Assembly (NCBI RefSeq): GCF_004349355.1
Contig: NZ_SMFK01000001.1
Span: 919,393-983,392 of the forward strand
DNA length: 64,000 nucleotides
Origin: Flavobacterium cellulosilyticum
GTDB lineage: Bacteria; Bacteroidota; Bacteroidia; Flavobacteriales; Flavobacteriaceae
Direction: 5' to 3'
Within the stretch, counting starts at the first letter, position 1; the number at the start of each line of letters is the position of its first letter. This document shows positions 46,136 through 53,970 of the stretch, piece after piece. The position numbers and the translations under genes are program-made. A model generated the notes under the pieces. That model searched no databases. It had not been told where the DNA came from and worked only from the letters and a program-made list of their open reading frames with translations.

Positions 46136-46804
46136 ATGGCAAAATCTACGTTGTTGAAGTCGTCAATTGCTAAAAAAGTGGCTATGGCGCTTTCTGGGAT
46201 TTTCTTGATTTCTTTTCTAGCATTGCACTTTTTTATTAATGTGCTTTCAGTTTTTAGTGCAGACGCTTTCAATGAAATGTCTCATTTTATGGGTTATAAT
46301 CCTATAATTCAGTTTGTAATGCAGCCCATTTTAGTTGCAGGAGTTATTTTTCATTTCATTATGGGATTCGTTTTAGAATTAAAAAACAGAAGTGCTAGAC
46401 CTGTTGCTTATGTTAAGTACGATGGCGCTGCAAATGCTTCTTGGGCATCAAGAAATATGATTATTTCTGGTTTAGTTGTATTGGCTTTTTTAGGCTTACA
46501 CATGTACGATTTCTGGTTTCACGAAATAGTGTATAAATATGTAGAAGGAAATGCAATCGAAGAGACAAGATATTATGGTGATTTAGTGGCTAAATTTGAA
46601 AATCCAGTGCGTACCGGCTTGTATGTTGTAGCTTTTGTATTATTGGCATTACACCTTTGGCACGGTTTTACATCTTCATTACAATCTGTAGGATTTGATA
46701 ACAAAATCGGAAAGTCTTTGCATAAAATATGTTATGCTTTTGCAATTGTAGTTCCTTTTGGATTTATTTTTATTGCATTATTTCATCATTTTATTAATAA
46801 TTAA
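46136..46804 (+). CDS. sdhC: Succinate dehydrogenase cytochrome b subunit
   Basis: 222 residues from ATG 46136 (MAKSTLLKSSIAKKVAMAL); an upstream in-frame ATG at 46088 lies across the promoter and is rejected. Five membrane segments with His residues for two haem b (FLALHFFINV, IFHFIMGF, LGLHMYDFWFHE, ALHLWHGF, FHHFI). This single large anchor is the B-type arrangement of Wolinella fumarate reductase and Bacillus SDH, which works with menaquinone. First gene of sdhCAB. Confidence 0.95.
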   Translation: MAKSTLLKSSIAKKVAMALSGIFLISFLALHFFINVLSVFSADAFNEMSHFMGYNPIIQFVMQPILVAGVIFHFIMGFVLELKNRSARPVAYVKYDGAANASWASRNMIISGLVVLAFLGLHMYDFWFHEIVYKYVEGNAIEETRYYGDLVAKFENPVRTGLYVVAFVLLALHLWHGFTSSLQSVGFDNKIGKSLHKICYAFAIVVPFGFIFIALFHHFINN

Positions 46805-46816
46805 TATCAATCTATA

Positions 46817-48826
46817 ATGAAGTTAGATTCTAAAATACCAGAAGGTCACATTTCACAAAAATGGACTGATTATAAAGACCACTTAAGGTTAGTTGCACCA
46901 AACAACCGTCCAAAAATAGATATTATCGTAGTAGGTACAGGATTAGCGGGCGCTTCGGCAGCAGCTTCTTTTGCCGAAATGGGTTACAATGTAAAAGCAT
47001 TTTGTTACCAAGATTCTCCACGTCGTGCGCACTCAATTGCTGCACAAGGAGGTATCAATGCTGCAAAAAATTATCAAAATGACGGAGATAGTACTTTCCG
47101 TTTGTTTTATGACACTATAAAAGGTGGCGATTACAGAGCACGTGAAGCAAACGTACACCGTTTAGCAGAAGTTTCAGGAAACATCATCGACCAATGTGTG
47201 GCTCAAGGTGTTCCTTTTGCACGTGATTATGGTGGAATGTTAGACAACCGTTCATTTGGGGGTACACAAGTACAACGTACTTTTTATGCTGCAGGACAAA
47301 CAGGGCAACAATTATTACTAGGTGCTTATTCTTCTTTATCAAGACAAATCGGTTTAGGAAAAATCGAAATGTTCAACCGACATGAAATGTTGGAATTGGT
47401 AAAAGTAGATGGAAAAGCTCGTGGTATCATTGCGCGTAATTTGATAACTGGAGAATTAGAAAGACATTCGGCTCACGCAGTAATTATAGCATCTGGAGGA
47501 TATGGAAATGTTTATTTCCTTTCAACAAATGCAATGGGTTCAAACGTAACAGCTGGTTGGAAAATTCACAAACAAGGCGCTTATTTTGCTAATCCTTGTT
47601 ATGTGCAAATTCACCCAACTTGTATTCCAGTTCACGGAACCAACCAATCTAAATTAACCTTGATGTCGGAGTCATTAAGAAACTCTGGACGTATTTGGGT
47701 TCCAAAGAAAAAAGAAGATGCAGAAGCGATTCGTGCAGGTAAAATGAAACCAACACAAATTGCCGAAGCAGATAGAGATTACTACTTAGAAAGAAAATAT
47801 CCTGCTTTTGGAAATCTAGTGCCTCGTGATGTGGCATCTAGAGCTGCAAAAGAAGTTTGTGACGCTGGTTTCGGAATTGAAGCTAACAATACAAACGAAG
47901 GAGTTTACCTTGATTTCTCAACAGAGATTCAATCAAAAGGAAAACAAACGGCTTATGCCAAAGGGAATCATAATCCTTCTCAAGAAGAAATTATTTCATT
48001 AGGGAAAAAATGGTTGGAAGAAAAATATGGTAACTTGTTTACGATGTACCAAAAGATTACGGATGAGAATCCCTATGAAACTCCAATGAAAATTTATCCA
48101 GCAGTTCACTATACTATGGGGGGTGTTTGGGTTGATTATAACTTACAGTCTACTATTCCAGGATGTTTCGTTGCAGGAGAGGCAAACTTCTCTGACCACG
48201 GAGCGAATCGTTTAGGAGCTTCGGCTTTGATGCAAGGATTGGCAGATGGATATTTTGTATTGCCTTATACCGTATCTGATTATTTATCTGATGATATTCG
48301 TACAGGTAAAATTTCAACTGAGTTACCTGAATTCGTTGCCGCTGAAAAAAATGTTAAAGATTCAATTGATAAGTTCTTATCGAATAATGGAACTAAAACA
48401 GTGGATCATTTCCACAAACTTTTAGGTCATATTATGTGGAACAAAGTAGGAATGGGTCGCAATGAAAAGGATTTAACAGCAGCTATCGAAGAAATTGCTG
48501 CTTTAAAAGAAGAATTCTACAAAGAAGTATATGTTCCGGGAAGTTCAGATGAATTGAATCCTGAATTAGAAAAAGCACTTCGTGTTGCCGATTTTATCGA
48601 ATTAGGACAATTGATGGCTATGGATGCTTTGCAACGTAAAGAATCTTGTGGAGGACACTTCCGTGATGAATATCAAGATGCCGAAGGAGAAACACTTCGC
48701 GATGATGAAAATTTCAAATTTGTGGGTGCTTGGGAATACAATGGCTACGACATCAAAAATGAAGAACTTCATAAGGAAGAATTGAAATACGAGTTTATTA
48801 AAATAGCCGCAAGAAATTATAAATAG
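46817..48826 (+). CDS. sdhA: Succinate dehydrogenase/fumarate reductase flavoprotein subunit
   Basis: 669 residues. FAD-binding [19 protein letters not shown]; covalent FAD His in [15 protein letters not shown]; substrate-site residues in [10 protein letters not shown] and the catalytic Arg in [11 protein letters not shown]; active-site [11 protein letters not shown]. Oxidises succinate to fumarate in the TCA cycle, bound to the inner membrane through SdhB and SdhC. It follows sdhC by 12 bases. The expected partner sdhB is displaced about 575 bases downstream by an inserted four-helix-bundle gene. Confidence 0.97.
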   Translation: MKLDSKIPEGHISQKWTDYKDHLRLVAPNNRPKIDIIVVGTGLAGASAAASFAEMGYNVKAFCYQDSPRRAHSIAAQGGINAAKNYQNDGDSTFRLFYDTIKGGDYRAREANVHRLAEVSGNIIDQCVAQGVPFARDYGGMLDNRSFGGTQVQRTFYAAGQTGQQLLLGAYSSLSRQIGLGKIEMFNRHEMLELVKVDGKARGIIARNLITGELERHSAHAVIIASGGYGNVYFLSTNAMGSNVTAGWKIHKQGAYFANPCYVQIHPTCIPVHGTNQSKLTLMSESLRNSGRIWVPKKKEDAEAIRAGKMKPTQIAEADRDYYLERKYPAFGNLVPRDVASRAAKEVCDAGFGIEANNTNEGVYLDFSTEIQSKGKQTAYAKGNHNPSQEEIISLGKKWLEEKYGNLFTMYQKITDENPYETPMKIYPAVHYTMGGVWVDYNLQSTIPGCFVAGEANFSDHGANRLGASALMQGLADGYFVLPYTVSDYLSDDIRTGKISTELPEFVAAEKNVKDSIDKFLSNNGTKTVDHFHKLLGHIMWNKVGMGRNEKDLTAAIEEIAALKEEFYKEVYVPGSSDELNPELEKALRVADFIELGQLMAMDALQRKESCGGHFRDEYQDAEGETLRDDENFKFVGAWEYNGYDIKNEELHKEELKYEFIKIAARNYK

Positions 48827-48828
48827 TA

Positions 48829-49398
48829 AAAAGGCAATAGGCAAAAGCCAAAAGGCAATAGTAAGAAACTAGTGGCTAATGGCTTTGCCTAACAACTCAA
48901 AAAAAATGAGTGAAATAAAATCGTATAAAGATTTATTGATTTGGCAGAAAGGAATTGATATTGTCTGTATGACTTATAAATTAGTTTCAAGTTTTCCTAA
49001 AGATGAATTATACGCTTTGTCAAGCCAAATAAAAAGAAGTTCAGTGTCAGTTCCTTCAAATATTGCTGAAGGATATGGAAGACAATCAACTCAAAGTTAT
49101 ATTCAATTTATCAAAATAGCTCGAGGTTCTTTGTGTGAATTAGAAACACAATTATTAGTAGCAAATAAATTGGATTTTATTAATGATGAAAAATTGTTTT
49201 TAGAGTTATCAAATCAGATTATTGAAGAAAGCAAAATGATTAATTCCTTTTTAAATAAATTAGAGACTAGTAAATAAAAGTTACTAATGCCTTTTGCCTA
49301 ATGGCTTTTGGCTAAAAATAAAAATAAATTATTAACGCCTTACGGTAAATTGGCAAGACTACAAACTAATGCCTTTTGCCTATTGGCTAATGCCTAAA
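48829..49398. mobile_element. Four-helix-bundle gene flanked by inverted repeats, inserted in the sdh operon
   Basis: Left side (48829-48861) is built from AAAGGCAATAGGCAAAAGCC-type units; right side has two direct copies (49283-49300 and 49365-49382) of ACTAATGCCTTTTGCCTA, which is roughly the left unit inverted. Between them sits one intact gene. The layout resembles rRNA intervening sequences that carry the same protein family. No transposase is present, so mobility is inferred. Confidence 0.6.
48906..49277 (+). CDS. Four-helix-bundle protein (23S rRNA intervening-sequence protein family)
   Basis: 123 residues from ATG 48906 (MSEIKSYKDLLIWQKG); an in-frame ATG at 48879 begins inside the flanking repeat and is rejected. 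Family blocks: YKDLLIWQKGIDIV, LSSQIKRSSVSVPSNIAEGY, YIQFIKIARGSLCELETQL and LINSFLNKL-like end. The family is encoded within intervening sequences of some 23S rRNA genes and is related to Avd of diversity-generating retroelements; it probably binds nucleic acid. No reverse transcriptase is nearby. It lies between sdhA and sdhB in the same direction. Confidence 0.9.
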   Translation: MSEIKSYKDLLIWQKGIDIVCMTYKLVSSFPKDELYALSSQIKRSSVSVPSNIAEGYGRQSTQSYIQFIKIARGSLCELETQLLVANKLDFINDEKLFLELSNQIIEESKMINSFLNKLETSK

Positions 49399-49401
49399 CA
49401 A

Positions 49402-50163
49402 ATGAGTGCAGCAAAAAACATCAATATAAGCCTTCAGATTTGGCGTCAGAAAAACTCCAAAGCAAAAGGAAAAATGGAAACATACAAATTGAACGATGTC
49501 TCTACGGCAAGTTCATTTTTAGAAATGTTAGACCAATTAAACGAACAATTAGTAAACGAAAGAAAAGAACCAATTGCATTTGACCACGATTGTCGTGAAG
49601 GAATTTGCGGGATGTGTTCTTTATACATCAACGGACGTGCACACGGACCAGATACTGGAATCACTACTTGTCAATTGCACATGCGAATGTTCAATGACGG
49701 AGATACAATTGTTATCGAACCATGGCGTTCAGTTGCTTTTCCAGTAATTAAGGATTTAATTGTAGACAGAACTTCATTTGATAGAATTCAACAAGCGGGA
49801 GGTTTTGTTTCGGTAAATACTTCCGGGAATACTATCGATGCTAATGCAACTCCAATTAACAAACAAGATGCGGACAAAGCTTTTGAAGCAGCGTCTTGTA
49901 TTGGTTGTGGAGCTTGTGTAGCTACTTGTAAAAATGGTTCTGCTATGTTATTCGTTGGAGCAAAAGTTTCTCAATACGCTTTGCTACCACAAGGAAGAAT
50001 TGAAGCTACAGACCGTGTACTGAATATGGTTCGTCAAATGGATGAAGAAGGTTTTGGTAACTGTACCAATACTGGCGCTTGCGAAATCGAGTGTCCAAAA
50101 GGAATTTCTTTAGAAACTATTGCTCGTATGAACAGAGAATATCTTTCTGCAAGTTTGAAATAA
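49402..50163 (+). CDS. sdhB: Succinate dehydrogenase/fumarate reductase iron-sulfur subunit
   Basis: 253 residues from ATG 49402 ([18 protein letters not shown]). An in-frame ATG at 49369 would read the flanking repeat as [11 protein letters not shown] and is rejected. Cysteine clusters: [16 protein letters not shown] with a later Cys in GITTCQ ([2Fe-2S]), then [11 protein letters not shown] and [15 protein letters not shown] for the [4Fe-4S] and [3Fe-4S] centres. Transfers electrons from SdhA to the quinone site in SdhC. Separated from sdhA by the inserted element. Confidence 0.96.
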   Translation: MSAAKNINISLQIWRQKNSKAKGKMETYKLNDVSTASSFLEMLDQLNEQLVNERKEPIAFDHDCREGICGMCSLYINGRAHGPDTGITTCQLHMRMFNDGDTIVIEPWRSVAFPVIKDLIVDRTSFDRIQQAGGFVSVNTSGNTIDANATPINKQDADKAFEAASCIGCGACVATCKNGSAMLFVGAKVSQYALLPQGRIEATDRVLNMVRQMDEEGFGNCTNTGACEIECPKGISLETIARMNREYLSASLK

Positions 50164-50195
50164 TAGTTTATAGGCAGTAGCGAAAAGGCAAAAGT

Positions 50196-50229
50196 AAAAA
50201 CGCATTCATTAATTTGGATGCGTTTTTTT
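50196..50229 (+). terminator. sdh operon terminator
   Basis: AAAAACGCAT pairs with ATGCGTTTTT around a 12-base loop, then a T tract. A short stretch between sdhB and this hairpin (50170-50192) again looks like the GGCA-type repeat. Confidence 0.85.
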
Positions 50230-50242
50230 GTTTAACCTTTTA

Positions 50243-50290
50243 AAAAAATCCGTGTTAATCCGTTCCATCTGTGTCATCCGTGTGCCATTT
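50243..50290. repeat. Short TCCGTG/TCTGTG repeat tract
   Basis: ATCCGTG, ATCCGTT, ATCTGTG and ATCCGTG follow each other every 8-12 bases in the leader of the next gene. Similar tracts are scattered through flavobacterial genomes from memory; role unknown. Confidence 0.5.
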
Positions 50291-50307
50291 TTCACTAATT
50301 TTATAAT

Positions 50308-51078
50308 ATGAAAATCGCCTTAATCCAATCTTCCTTAATCTGGGAAAACCCAAAAGCCAACCGAAACCATTTCGAAGAAAAAATCAATGCTATCACTGAA
50401 AAAGTAGATTTGATTGTCCTTCCTGAAATGTTCTCGACGGGCTTTACAATGAATCCCGAGATTGTTTTCGAAACAATGGAAGGGGAAACTATTCAGTGGT
50501 TACAATCAATAGCCAAAGCCAAGAATAGCGCAATTACAGGAAGTTTAGTGATTAAAGAAAACAATAATTTCTATAATAGATTAGTGTTTGTTTTTCCTTC
50601 AGGAGAAATTGAGGTCTTCGACAAACGGCATTTGTTTTCGCTGGCTTATGAAAATGAATGCTATACTTCTGGAAATCATAAATTAATTGTAGACTATAAA
50701 GGTTGGAAAATTTGCCCGTTGATTTGTTATGACTTGCGCTTCCCCGTTTTTTCCCGAAACACCAAAAATTATGATGTGCTACTTTATGTTGCCAACTGGC
50801 CAAAAGCAAGAATCAATGCTTGGGATATTTTGCTAAAAGCACGTTCCGTCGAAAATATTTGTTATACCATTGGTGTAAATAGAGTTGGTTTTGATGATAA
50901 CAATTTCGAATACAACGGCCATTCTCAGGCAGTCGATTTTCTTGGAAATTACCTTTTGGAACCCCAAGAAAACGAAGGTGCTTTTATAGTTGAATTAAAC
51001 AAACAAGCATTAGAAAAAACCAGAAATAAACTTGGTTTTCTAAACGATAGAGATTCCTTTGAGTTAGTATCGAATTGA
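50308..51078 (+). CDS. Nitrilase-superfamily amidase (omega-amidase/YafV-like)
   Basis: 256 residues with the Glu-Lys-Cys triad: Glu in DLIVLPEMFSTGF (about 44), Lys in VFDKRHLFS (about 106) and Cys in ICPLICYDLRFPVFSR (about 138). Overall sequence resembles E. coli YafV, which hydrolyses alpha-ketoglutaramate-type amides in repair of transaminase by-products. The last 15 bases overlap the end of the convergent lipoprotein gene. Confidence 0.9.
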   Translation: MKIALIQSSLIWENPKANRNHFEEKINAITEKVDLIVLPEMFSTGFTMNPEIVFETMEGETIQWLQSIAKAKNSAITGSLVIKENNNFYNRLVFVFPSGEIEVFDKRHLFSLAYENECYTSGNHKLIVDYKGWKICPLICYDLRFPVFSRNTKNYDVLLYVANWPKARINAWDILLKARSVENICYTIGVNRVGFDDNNFEYNGHSQAVDFLGNYLLEPQENEGAFIVELNKQALEKTRNKLGFLNDRDSFELVSN

Positions 51079-52725
51079 TTTGGGTTTTTCTTTTTTGGGT
51101 TCTTTCTTTTTTACTTCGGGAATGTAGGGAAGGCTCACATCAAAAACCTGTTCCACATCCCAGTTAGCACGAACATCAATAATTTTTGAAAAATAGACCA
51201 CTTCTTCCGCTTGTAGTTTTTCTAAATAATTACCTGAATCCCATTCCTTGTTTTTATTGTCGTCATAAATTAATCGTAATGAAAATAGACCTGGATCCAA
51301 ATACATGAAATCTAAATTAGAATTTTCCTCGGAATATTGGGATGCAATCATGGCTCCTTTATCGTCAGTGAGTTCAACAATAACAGGAAAATGTTTTACA
51401 TTTTGCAAGCTTACTTTTAGCGTTCCATAATCTTCAATAGATTTTGTACTTGTTTTGAAAACAAGCGTGTCATTCGATTTTTCGAACAAATCGGTAAAAG
51501 CACCAGGCATAACATTGAAGGTGTATTTTTCCGAAGGAGCTACCTTGAAGTCAAAAAACAATTCTTGGTTGAATTCATCGTATTTGGTTGTGAAAGCTAC
51601 AGTGACTGAATCTTTATTGATGAGTTTAATTTTCGAATTATCAAATCGTACTAATGGAGTAGCACTTTGCAATGAAAAATGATCTTTTAAATTTAAGTCT
51701 CCATTTTGTGTTGCACTGATATTCAAACTGTCTTTTTTCTGTTTTTTTAATTTAAAACGAAAATCTTTTAAATAGTTTTTTTGAGTCACCGCCAAGGATA
51801 AGGTATCAGCCTTTAAGGGTTTAAACCACACTTGTAAGGAATCTTTTTTGGGAAATTTTGTAACTATTGTAGGAACAATTGAATCGCCTTTTTTTAATGC
51901 AATTTTATATTCTTTAGCTTTTCCTTCATAAGGCAATAGCAATCGGTTTTCTGATGCTTGAATTGGTCTGAATGCTTTAAATGGAGGTGTTTCTTTAAAT
52001 AATTTTACTTCTTGAACACTGTCCGTCGGAATGGTGATAAATTGTTTCTTAAAACCAATTTTATCTTTATTTGAATTGAATTTATTATTGTTATTATAAT
52101 CTTTCATTGCTACCAAAAGATATTTCCCAGCTTTTAAATTCTCTAATTTAAAAGTTTTCATACTATCTAAAGTATTGGTAATATATCTTGGATTCTCTTT
52201 ATATACCACAGAATCATTAAAAGTGTCATTCACTTCATAAAGCATTATCGATACAAAGGATTCCACTTCTTTATTATAGGCATCTTTCACGCTTCCACTA
52301 AGGGTCAATGAATCTATAAAAGTCCCTGTTGAAAATACATATTTAAACTGATTCAATGCATTCCCTTCATTGTTGTCAGTAATACTTTGTCCAAAGTTGA
52401 TGCTATAAGTAGTGTTGGGTTGTAAAGTATCTTTAATTTTAATACTGATATATTTACTTACTGATGTAGGCGAAATAAGTGGTTCGTACTTCATTGGAGG
52501 CGATATAATCAATTGTTTATTTAAATCTTTCAGCTTGATGTATTCGTCAAAAGTCAATTTTATTTCTTTTTCTTTAAAACCGGTGCTAAAATTTTTTGGT
52601 AAACTTATTTTCAAAACAGGAGCCAAGGTGTCTTTCAATCCTCCAGTAATACTGCCTCTTTTGGCACAACTAATCATTATAATAACGAGTAGAAGTACAC
52701 TATATTTAAAGTTGTTTTTCAACAT
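51064..52725 (-). CDS. Large lipoprotein with N-terminal Ig-like domain
   Basis: 553 residues. Signal peptide with lipobox IMISC, Cys20 becoming the lipidated N-terminus, followed by the CAKRGSITGGLKDT start typical of a Bacteroidota-specific lipoprotein family. An SbsA-like Ig domain spans about 37-135 (FKEKEIKLTFDEYIKL, LQPNTTYSINFGQSITD). Then come beta-rich segments and a Lys/Glu-rich tail (KKKEPKKEKPKS). Probably displayed on the outer membrane; function unknown. No hydrolase motif seen. Confidence 0.87.
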   Translation of the reverse strand: MLKNNFKYSVLLLVIIMISCAKRGSITGGLKDTLAPVLKISLPKNFSTGFKEKEIKLTFDEYIKLKDLNKQLIISPPMKYEPLISPTSVSKYISIKIKDTLQPNTTYSINFGQSITDNNEGNALNQFKYVFSTGTFIDSLTLSGSVKDAYNKEVESFVSIMLYEVNDTFNDSVVYKENPRYITNTLDSMKTFKLENLKAGKYLLVAMKDYNNNNKFNSNKDKIGFKKQFITIPTDSVQEVKLFKETPPFKAFRPIQASENRLLLPYEGKAKEYKIALKKGDSIVPTIVTKFPKKDSLQVWFKPLKADTLSLAVTQKNYLKDFRFKLKKQKKDSLNISATQNGDLNLKDHFSLQSATPLVRFDNSKIKLINKDSVTVAFTTKYDEFNQELFFDFKVAPSEKYTFNVMPGAFTDLFEKSNDTLVFKTSTKSIEDYGTLKVSLQNVKHFPVIVELTDDKGAMIASQYSEENSNLDFMYLDPGLFSLRLIYDDNKNKEWDSGNYLEKLQAEEVVYFSKIIDVRANWDVEQVFDVSLPYIPEVKKKEPKKEKPKSIRY

Positions 52726-52811
52726 AATGAGTCATAATTTATGATGGTACAAAATAACAATTATATTAGCTGTAAATGAAATCTTTTAAATATAAATATA
52801 TATTCCGTTTT

Positions 52812-52833
52812 GTCATCCTGAGCTTGTCGAAAG
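52812..52833. repeat. Widespread short repeat adjoining repeat copy C
   Basis: GTCATCCTGAGCTTGTCGAA, a sequence (and its complement) I recognise from many unrelated bacterial intergenic regions. Here it lies directly beside the flavobacterial palindromic repeat. Confidence 0.55.
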
Positions 52834-52835
52834 AA

Positions 52836-52904
52836 GGAGCTTTTTCCTGCTATTCGCTGTATCCACGCAAAAAAAGCGTGGGATGCCGCTACTATCAGGG
52901 CTAA
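52836..52904. repeat. Dispersed palindromic repeat, copy C
   Basis: AGGAGCTTTTTCCTGCTATT, stem CCACGC (52863-52868)/GCGTGG (52876-52881), then GGATGCCGCTACTATCAGGG. Same flanks as 19755-19834 and 44331-44395. Confidence 0.65.
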
Positions 52905-52965
52905 AAAATGCTCGATTAACCATAAAAAAATCTACTTTTGATTAGAAATTCTCAATATTTTATCC

Positions 52966-53970
52966 TTGAAAAATAGTCTCTTTTTTTGTGTTTTGTTTAT
53001 CCTGTTGACTTCTTGCCATCAACAGGAAAAACCAATGATTGCTTTTTATTATTGGAAAACCATCTTCAAATTAGCGCCATCGGAGAAAAAAATTCTCGAT
53101 GACAATCAAGTCAAGAAACTCTATATTCGCTATTTTGACATTAATTGGAACGCCAAACAGAAGCAAGCTTTTCCTCAAAGTCCCATACGGTTTGCAGAAA
53201 ATCCAACCAATTTCACGATAGTTCCAGTAGTTTACATCAAGAACAAGGTGTTTCTTAATAAAGACCTGAATATTTTGGATTTGGCCCAAAAAACCAATAA
53301 TTTTATAGAACAAATTAATACCAAAAACCAAATTGATTGCCAAGAAATTCAAATTGATTGTGATTGGACACTCTCAAGTCGAGATAATTATCTAAAATTT
53401 ATTGATTGCTTCAAGAAAATTTCGAAAAAAAAATTATCAGCGACAATCCGTTTACATCAAATAAAATATTTCCAAAAAACTAAAATTCCAAATGTTGACA
53501 AAGGCGTTTTAATGTATTACAATATGGGGAAAATCGCCTCCGATTCACTCCATTCTATTTACGATAGAACTATTGCCAAACGGTATTTGACAAGTTTAAA
53601 AAAATATCCTTTGCCACTCAGTATTGCTTTGCCAATCTATTCATGGGCAGTACATATTCGTGATGCAAAAGTCATTGGTTTAATTAATAAAACGAACAGT
53701 CTCAATTTTGAAAATAATCCTAATTTTAAACTTGCAAACAAAAATTGGATAAAAGTTACAAAATCCAATTACAAAAGTGGAACCTATTATAAAAAAGGGG
53801 ATTTACTAAAATTAGAAAGAATTTCAAAAAATGATCTACTGGAAATGGCGAACGATTTAGAAGATAATTTAGCGAAAACCCCAATAGAAATTATTTTTTA
53901 TGATTTAGATGAATTTAATATAAAAAACTATGAAAAAGACCTTTTTGAGAAAGTTACTGCTCGGTTTTAG
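52966..53970 (+). CDS. Lipoprotein of unknown function, probable TIM-barrel-like domain
   Basis: 334 residues. Starts with TTG at 52966, which keeps an intact lipoprotein signal (LFILLTSC, Cys17); the first in-frame ATG would remove it. Alternating strand-like motifs suggest a barrel: KKLYIRYFDINW, TIVPVVYI, CQEIQIDCDWT, LSATIRLHQIKYF, GVLMYYNMG and LPLSIALPIYSWA. Asp, Glu and Tyr at strand ends resemble glycosidase-fold families, possibly the DUF3142 group, but I could not verify this. It overlaps the next gene by 41 bases, so the two are co-translated. Confidence 0.72.
   Translation: MKNSLFFCVLFILLTSCHQQEKPMIAFYYWKTIFKLAPSEKKILDDNQVKKLYIRYFDINWNAKQKQAFPQSPIRFAENPTNFTIVPVVYIKNKVFLNKDLNILDLAQKTNNFIEQINTKNQIDCQEIQIDCDWTLSSRDNYLKFIDCFKKISKKKLSATIRLHQIKYFQKTKIPNVDKGVLMYYNMGKIASDSLHSIYDRTIAKRYLTSLKKYPLPLSIALPIYSWAVHIRDAKVIGLINKTNSLNFENNPNFKLANKNWIKVTKSNYKSGTYYKKGDLLKLERISKNDLLEMANDLEDNLAKTPIEIIFYDLDEFNIKNYEKDLFEKVTARF

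Noticed and set aside
48879..48905. Longer start for the four-helix-bundle gene (and 49369 for sdhB)
   Set aside because: Both extensions translate the flanking repeat DNA and have no family similarity; the ATGs at 48906 and 49402 begin the conserved proteins.
48906..49277. Diversity-generating retroelement (Avd-like four-helix protein)
   Set aside because: No reverse transcriptase, template repeat or variable C-type-lectin gene lies nearby.
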